DNA of 64,000 bases, from NCBI GenBank assembly GCA_003116995.1, contig BDSL01000025.1:992001-1056000 (forward strand). Reading direction: 5' to 3'. The notes under the pieces are model-generated. The model saw nothing but the letters and a program-made list of their open reading frames with translations, did no database searches and was not told where the DNA came from. Positions 58,101 through 64,000 of this stretch are shown one piece after another. The translations under genes and the position numbers were made by a program. This DNA is from Yamagishiella unicocca. Its lineage: Eukaryota > Chlorophyta > Chlorophyceae > Chlamydomonadales > Volvocaceae. Position 1 is the stretch's first letter, and each line of letters starts with the position of its first letter.

Positions 58101-61100
58101 CTGATAAGGGGGGCCTGATAAGGGGGCGTTATCAGGCGACCTTATCAGGGGACCTTATCAGGGGACCTTATCAGGGGGCCTTATCAGGGGGCCTTATCAG
58201 GGGGCCTGATCAGGGGGCCTTATCAAGGGGGGCCTTATCAGGGGGCCTTATCAGGGGGCCTTATCCAGGGGCCCTATCAAGGGGGGCCTTATCAGGGGAC
58301 CTTATCAGGGGCTGCGTTGGGAGATTGAGGAGGGGTGGGGGGCCTTATCGAGGGAAGACCCGCGACAGCCCGTGGTCGACGTTGTGGTTTCGGATCCTAG
58401 ATGGGCAATGTCGCTTTCATCACGTGCAGCGCGCGCAGCGCTTTTTTTTAGTACTCATCACCTATCTCGTATTCACGTCCCATCATTTGGCGTCTACTGT
58501 AGCGGTGATAAGTATTGTTGTACCTAAAGAGCCGCGAAACGACTCGTTTGTTTTGTTTCGCTTGTGCGATTTGATAGGGTGACCTGACGGACCGGCTGAA
58601 GATGATGGATTCGGAGGCGGACAAGAAGAAGAAGACGGCGCTCAAGGTGGGGCATACCGGCAGGGCGGAAGGGCGGCGTCTCCCGCTCTCAGCACCAACA
58701 GGGGGAAAAGGGCGGAGCTAGGGGGATGGGAGTGGAGGCGGGGATTGGTTGGGTTTCGGAGCTACGGCTGGGGCTGCACTGGGGGCTGGTTCTGGTGTAA
58801 CGCCCGCACTCGCTCTAGGGGCCTATGGTTTCGGAGTGCTTATGGTACGACTCTCGTCCTTCCTGCAGGCCTGACATCGTGCTGCGATCCTTCTCGCCCG
58901 AACTTATAACCCGCCCCCTAACCCCCGCCTAACCCGCCCTTCCCCTAAACTACCTCGTAAATTATTCCCTACAAAGTTAACACCCCCTCCCCCCCTAAAT
59001 TAACACCACCTCCCCCCTAAATTAACACCCCCTTCCCCCCCTAAACTGACACTCCTGCAGGAGGCACGCATCGCCTTCCTAGAAGAGGAGGTGCCGGGTA
59101 TGGTGGCCAAGGGGGCCAGCCTCGGTAGGTGGGGTGGAGTAGGGGGTTATGAGAGGGTGACCCGTGGGTTGGCACTGGGTGGAAAGGGCTGGAGAGGGGA
59201 GGGTCCATCACGATGGTGGCTGACCCCTGGGTCGCTATGTTGAGCGCAAAAGCATTTTGGGGGCCCCTGGTCTCGGCGAGCTAGTTTGCGTTCACTTCAT
59301 GAAACAGCCAGCCGCCACTGTTCAGCACCTAGCGTGACTGTCGGCAGCACACCCGCGGCACCCTAGCCCCTATTCCACCACCAGCACCTCCTGTCATCTT
59401 CTGCCACCGCCTGCCACCGCCTGCCATCGTCTGTCAACCCCTGGCCTCCTCCCCCCCCACCCACCCCCCAACCGCCCCCAACCGCCCCCAACCGCCCCCA
59501 ACCGCCCCTTACCCCAGATGAGGTTCGACAGCGCTGCCTCAACATCAACTCGCGCCTAGGCACCAAGATGGCCATCGCGGACTCGGAGGTGCGGCAGCGG
59601 TTAGGCGGTTGTACGTTATCCCAGTTAGGCGGTTGCACGTTCAACGGTCCCTTCTGCCCAGCGCGAATCCGAATCCCTCTCTCCCCCCCACTCCCATTAC
59701 TGTAGTGAGACCAGTGAGTCCCATTACTGTAGTGAGACCAGTGAGTCCCTCTACTACTAGATCCGCTGGCTACCCGCGGCCCCCCCCCGACCCACCCAAT
59801 CCGTTTTTTGGAGCCTTGGCATTTCCGCAGTCCATTCTTCCCCCCATACCCTCCCCATGCTCTCCCCCATGCTCTCCCCCATGCTCTCCCCCATTCTCTC
59901 CCCCCTTCCCTCCCCCCTTCCCTCCCATTCCCTCCCCCCTTCCCTCCCCCATCCCCCATCCCCAGCATGAATCTCAAAACGTCTTTCCTAAACGGTTTTT
60001 CTCACATCCACGTGTCTTCCTCGAAACCCTTCCACCCCCCTGGCCCCCCCCCCCGTTGCGTAAACCGGTTTTTATACACCCCCTTCGTCAGGTCATCTCG
60101 ACATACGAGGCTTGCACCACGTTGCTGTCGGAGGGGGTGGACCTGTCCGCCGCCTCCTCCTCGGCAGCCTCGGCATCACTGGCGCAGATGGAGTGAGCAG
60201 TCGGGCTCAGGGTTTAGGGTTTGGGGTTTAGGGTTTTGCGTCATTTCGTCATCGTGGGCGGGATGTTGGGGTTTTGCATGTTTGCTGCCGAAGGTGGGAA
60301 ACGTCGTTGGTGAATCATAGCTTGTGATGTTGGTGAACCGGAAGGAACTCAAGTGTGTGACAGTGGTCGGTAACATGGGCAGGTGGGCAGAGCGGCGGTT
60401 ACCCTTTGTGAGCGTCGTACCGTACCCGTACCCGTACCCGTACGACACCCGTGTCGTACCAGGGTGTTGGTGCAGCGGGCAGCTCCCCTCGATTATCTTC
60501 TTGGATCACCATCTTCATCGCCCTTCGGTTGGCCGGCCATGAATTCGCCCCTGCCTTTATTATACCCCCCGGAGTGGGCAGCCCCCCCCCTCACCCATCC
60601 GACCCCCCGCGCCCCCCTCCCCCCCCCACACACACACATACACACACGCACACCGCAGGAGTGACGAGCGCAAGGCGGCCGCCACGGGCGGGGAGGGCGG
60701 CGGCGACGACGGCATGAATGCGCTGGCCGACATGGGCAAGCTAAACACGGCGCGCATCCGCAAGGTGGGTCGGTTGGTTTCGGTTGGGCCGCCAGCTGGT
60801 TTCGGTTGGGGCGCCAGCTGGTTTCGGTTGGGCCGCCAGCTGGTTTCGGTTGGGCCGCCAGCTGGTTTCGGTTGCTCCCGGCGGGTACTACGAGCAGGGC
60901 TGTTGCTGGTTGGGAGAGGACGGTCGCCCCCCCCCCCCACTAACGTTCCTCACTCTGCCGCCATTCCCCCCGCTGGAGGCTCCCATCCTTGACACTGCGG
61001 CGCGGTTTGGTCATCGAGCCTTACTCCGGCCGCCTCTGTCGATTACCGGTACCACCGGGGTTTCAGGTTTTCTCCCCTCCCGAAACACACACGCACCCCG

Positions 61101-63899
61101 CCTCCCCCTCCTAGTCGTGCAACCGGGCCTGTCTCGCCCACGTCCCCCCGTCCGCGCCCACCCTGTCCCGTCGCGTAAACGGCTTTTATGCCACCCCTCC
61201 CTCCACGGGTCTTCCATGAAACCCTCCCCCTCAGGCCACCGACCCTCGGATCATGGACGTCAAGAAGCGGGTCCGGGACGTTCGTCGCAAGCTGAAGCGC
61301 GAGTCCAAGGTGCAGCTCAGCGATGAAATCATCTTCTTCGACGACATCGCCGGGAACAAGCAGGCCAAGGTAGGGGTGTGTGTCGTGTGTGTGTGTGTTT
61401 GTGTGTGTGTCGGGGGGTTTAAAGAAGAATCCGCGAATCCACGGCCGACAAACCAAGGCGGTGAGGGGGCCGCGGGGGGTCGGATGGGGGAAAGGGGGGG
61501 CTGCCCATAAGGACGGGTATGGTATACACGTCCAGGGAGGGGCCAGCGGGCCGGGAAGGAGGGGCATCTGGGGGCGCCAGGACGGCCAGGCGGTTGCCAA
61601 AACCCTCGCTCCCTTCCGAAACCGGCGTTGCCACCCGCTTGCAAGCTCTGATCCATCCCGCCCCCTATCCTTCACCCCTGCCCCCTCCCCCTCCCCCGAG
61701 CCCTCCGTTTCCTATGTCGCGTAACCGGGTCTTCTCCCCCCCCCGCCCCCTTGAAGCGCCTGCCCTAAACGGTTTTTCTCGCATCCACCGGTCTTCCTCG
61801 CAACCTTCCAGCCGCCGCTTCACCTCCCCCCCTTCACCATGCGCCAACTATCCTGTCCCGTTGCGTAAAAACGGTTTTTATACACCCCCCTTCACCACTC
61901 CCAGGTGGAGCTGATGGAGGTGGTGGACTTCTTCCGCACGCCGGAGAAGTTCAGGGCCAGCGGGGCCAGGCCGCCAAAGGGAGTGCTGCTGGTAAGTGGG
62001 TTGAGTGCGCATGCTGGCTAAGGGGGGGGGGGGGTACATAAAAGAACCGGTAACGGGACTGGGGAAACGTAGCGGGTGTATACCCTTCGGACACCGGGAA
62101 GGGGGGGGCGGGCCCGTGTGTGGTCGGCCGAGCGACGGGCGGAGGGGGCTGGGGCAGGGGGTTAAACTCGCCCTTCCCTCGAACCCTCAATGGATGGGTA
62201 TCGCGAGCTGCTGATCTACGTGCGACCAGACCACCCGGTCCCGCCCCTATGTTGTGTATTCTGGTCCTCCCCTCTCCCCTGGTCTGCATGCGCCAGCTAC
62301 ACTACCATGTCGTGTGAACAAAACCCGGATCCTTACACCACCCCCAGGAACCCTACCCCCCCCCAAAAAAACGGTTTTTTTCTAGCATCCACGGGTCTTC
62401 CTTGAAACCCCCCAAAAACCCCATTCCCCCCGCCCCCCCCCAGGTGGGCCCCCCCGGGAACGGGAAGACGCTGATGGCTCGTGCCGTGGCGGGCGAGAGC
62501 GGAGTCGCGTTCATCTCCTCCTCAGCCGCCGAGTTCATTGAGATGTACATGGGGCTGGGAGCGGCGCGCGTGCGGGACCTGTTTAACACGGTGAGGGGCT
62601 CGGGGGGGGTTCGAGGGAAACCCGTGGATGTCCGAAAAAACCCGTTTAAAACAGAAAGGGGGGGGGGGCAGGGGGAGGGCCGGGAGGGAGGCGGGGGGGC
62701 TTGCAAAAACGGTTTTACGCGACGGGACAGGATAGTTGGCGCATGGGCGTTTCGGGGGCTGGGTGGGGCTGGCAGGGTAGGGCAGGATATGAGAGGGGGC
62801 TGGCAGGGTAGGGCAGGGTAGGGTGGTGCTTGTGGTGGGGGCTGTGGTGCGGCGGCGGAGGTTTTGGGTGCGGACGTGTGGGTGCCCGACCGGCACCCCC
62901 CCTTGGCCCGCAGCCGCAACTGCCCCCGTGGGGGTTGTGACAGGTCGAAATTGCCTTTCCTGTCGCGCCCGCTGACATCCAGCGTTCACACTTTGGATCC
63001 AATCCACGTGCTCCTCTATTCTGCCTTTGTGAATGTCGTACTCCCGCGGAGCCGCCCCTCCCCTGCATCCGACTGGTCCCCTCTCTCGCCCCCCTCCGTC
63101 TCCTATGCCATCTTATTGGGTATTCTCGCCACCCCCTCCTTCCCCCCCACACAGGTGCCTCCCACCTCCCATGCCCCCAAACTCAAACGCGTGCCCGAAA
63201 CTATTTGACAGCTCGAAACTATTTGACGTTTTCTCCTCCGTCTCCTATGTTGTGTCAACGGGATTTCCTCGCCATCCCCACCCCCAAACCCGCAACCCAA
63301 CCTCCCAAATCCCTCGGCCCCAACCCCCAACTGCCACCCCCCAACCGCCAACCCCCAACCCCAACCCCCAGGCTCGCTCCGTGGCGCCTTGCATCATCTT
63401 TATCGACGAGCTGGACGCGGTTGGCCGCCAGCGCCAGGGAGGGGGCCGCTCCAATGACGAGCGAGACAACACCGTCAACCAACTGCTGTCGGAGATGGAC
63501 GGCTTCGAGGCTGAGCAGCAGGTGGGGTGTAAGGCGGGGGCTGAGCAGCAGGTGGGGGCTTGAGCCCTGGGGTGGCAGCAGGGGGGGCCTGCAGCACCGC
63601 CTGCCTGCCGCTAGTTTGGAGCCACACAGTCGCACATGCCCTGCCTCATTGGGCCTCACTTTCACCTCGCCCGGCCAACCACGAACGGCTCCGAAACCCT
63701 AAACCTCCTTGCCGGCCCCCCCTTCTCCCCCGCTCCCCCCGCTTCCCCCATCTCCTCCCCCCCTGCACAGGGTATCGTGGTGATGGGTGCCACCAACCGC
63801 AAGGATGTGTTGGATGCCGCGCTCACCCGACCCGGCCGCTTCGACCGGTCCATCGAGGTCCGCCGGCCGGACTTCCAGGGGCGATTGGAGGCGGTCAAG
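55158..63899 (+). CDS. FTSH: FtsH-family AAA+ protein, partial (16 exons seen; 3' end outside window)
   Basis: Exons: 55158-55468, 55977-56097, 56459-56503, 56868-56993, 57359-57460, 57773-58051, 58578-58646, 59061-59124, 59518-59588, 60092-60192, 60659-60764, 61235-61369, 61905-61991, 62444-62590, 63372-63521 and 63771-63899, all GT-AG and in phase (681 residues so far). A Pro/Ala-rich leader may be a transit peptide. Residues about 75-160 ([15 protein letters not shown] … [11 protein letters not shown]) resemble the FtsH N-terminal domain. Residues about 304-325 are a membrane helix ([18 protein letters not shown]). A basic linker leads to [12 protein letters not shown], Walker A GPPGNGKT (541-548), Walker [12 protein letters not shown] (Asp600, Glu601) and the second region of homology with LTRPGRFDR (Arg658, Arg661). 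FtsH proteins are ATP-dependent membrane proteases of plastids and mitochondria. Whether the HEXXH site exists cannot be seen, so an inactive FtsHi is possible. The exon 56868 donor could also be at 57063, and the start codon is uncertain. Confidence 0.85.
58068..58318. repeat. GGCCTTATCAGGGG minisatellite in an FtsH intron
   Basis: About sixteen units of ggggccttatcaggg and gcctgatcaagggg variants (period 13-17 bp). Alternation between TTATCA and TGATCA/TGATAA cores gives internal inverted symmetry. Confidence 0.9.
59966..60085 (+). repeat. R1 followed by R4 before an FtsH acceptor
   Basis: R1 (ctaaacggtttttctcac then catccacgtgtcttcctcga) spans 59966-60035 and R4 (gcgtaaaccggtttttatac) spans 60056-60085. 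R4 ends six bases before the acceptor ttcgtcag at 60091. Confidence 0.8.
60205..60240. repeat. Interstitial telomere-like repeats in FtsH intron
   Basis: agggtttagggtttggggtt and tagggtttt lie about 15 nt after a splice donor. Similar short runs lie at 27470-27500 (after the GT77 exon 16 donor) and, with the C-rich strand in sense, at 26484-26500 and 63702-63712. Confidence 0.65.
61111..61235 (+). repeat. R5, R4 and R1 in series before an FtsH acceptor
   Basis: R5 (gtcgtgcaaccgggcctgtc), R4 (gcgtaaacggcttttatgcc) and an R1 end (ccacgggtcttccatgaaac) follow one another within 120 nt and end at the acceptor ccctcag at 61234. Confidence 0.75.
61418..61890. repeat. R2, R5, R1 and R4 in one FtsH intron
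   Basis: The intron 61370-61904 has R2 with G-rich strand in sense near the donor (61418-61470), then with C-rich strand in sense R5 (61705-61735), R1 (61750-61805) and R4 (61848-61890) near the acceptor. Confidence 0.8.
62027..62050 (-). repeat. R4 copy, inverted, after exon 61905-61991
   Basis: ggtacataaaagaaccggt then aacggga is the reverse of the R4 copy at 61848-61890. The two lie on either side of one 87-nt exon. Confidence 0.55.
62365..62408 (+). repeat. R1 copy before the Walker A exon
   Basis: acggtttttttctagcatcc then acgggtcttccttgaaacc, ending 35 nt before the exon at 62444. Confidence 0.8.
62600..62655 (-). repeat. R1 copy, inverted, after the Walker A exon
   Basis: ttcgagggaaacccgtggat then gtccgaaaaaacccgttt, starting about 10 nt after the donor at 62591. 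Complementary to 62365-62408 over about 45 bases with few mismatches. Confidence 0.8.
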
Positions 63900-64000
63900 G
63901 TGGGCGCCGGGGGAGGGTTACAAGTAAAGCACCGGGGGAGGGCGAGCGGCAGATGTGTAAAACCCCTTGGGATGGTGGTGGTGGTGATGGTGGTGTGGGT

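Noticed and set aside
55158..63899. Bacterial-type ftsH contig contamination
   Set aside because: The gene is divided by at least fifteen GT-AG introns carrying the same repeats as the other host genes.

Overview
The window reads as nuclear DNA of a chlorophyte green alga, most likely Chlamydomonadales/Volvocales. Coding exons are GC-rich and short, introns are numerous and follow GT-AG (often G-rich after the donor and C-rich before the acceptor), minisatellites are abundant, Ala/Gly/Pro/Gln-rich linkers sit between domains, and one gene has a TGTAA polyadenylation signal just past its stop. No bacterial operon structure, CRISPR array or intact rRNA/tRNA gene was seen. Four host genes could be assembled exon by exon with matching splice phases. 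The order and polarity of several are not obvious from simple ORFs. Layout: 0.7-2.8 kb holds a 5'-truncated L1-type LINE on the minus strand. 3.5-5.4 kb is a two-exon F-box/ankyrin-type gene (minus). 6.35-6.45 kb holds one orphan exon resembling the MoeA/CNX1E molybdenum insertase, next to a 23-bp minisatellite and a broken tRNA-Arg. 10.4-15.7 kb is an eight-exon HNH-nuclease gene of about 431 aa (minus), with a possible organelle presequence and an intact Cys4-HNH core. 18.5-29.9 kb is a 22-exon, 796-aa type II membrane glycosyltransferase of the GT77/XEG113 arabinosyltransferase type (plus), carrying a canonical EF-hand loop between its membrane anchor and its catalytic domain. About 31-54 kb is a lower-GC transposon sink: LINE/SINE 3' ends, a 7.37-kb inverted-repeat DNA transposon with a second 3.27-kb inverted-repeat element nested inside it, two unrecognised multi-exon genes that look transposon-associated or decaying, a 1,048-bp-arm palindrome with a Ty1/copia reverse-transcriptase fragment at its centre, and a near-identical second copy of the first LINE's 3' end. 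From 55.2 kb to the window edge runs an FtsH-family AAA+ gene (plus, 16 exons seen), which stops after the AAA core and before any protease domain. The most unusual feature is not a gene. At least five short repeat families recur inside the introns of all the host genes, and their orientation depends strongly on position: G-rich strand in the 5' part of an intron, C-rich strand in the 3' part, often touching the acceptor. In the FtsH gene two consecutive exons are bracketed by complementary copies of one family. The metabolic roles, as far as they can be inferred, are Golgi glycosylation (GT77), organelle proteostasis (FtsH), a nuclease probably acting in an organelle (HNH) and a degraded molybdenum-cofactor fragment. 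They do not form one pathway.
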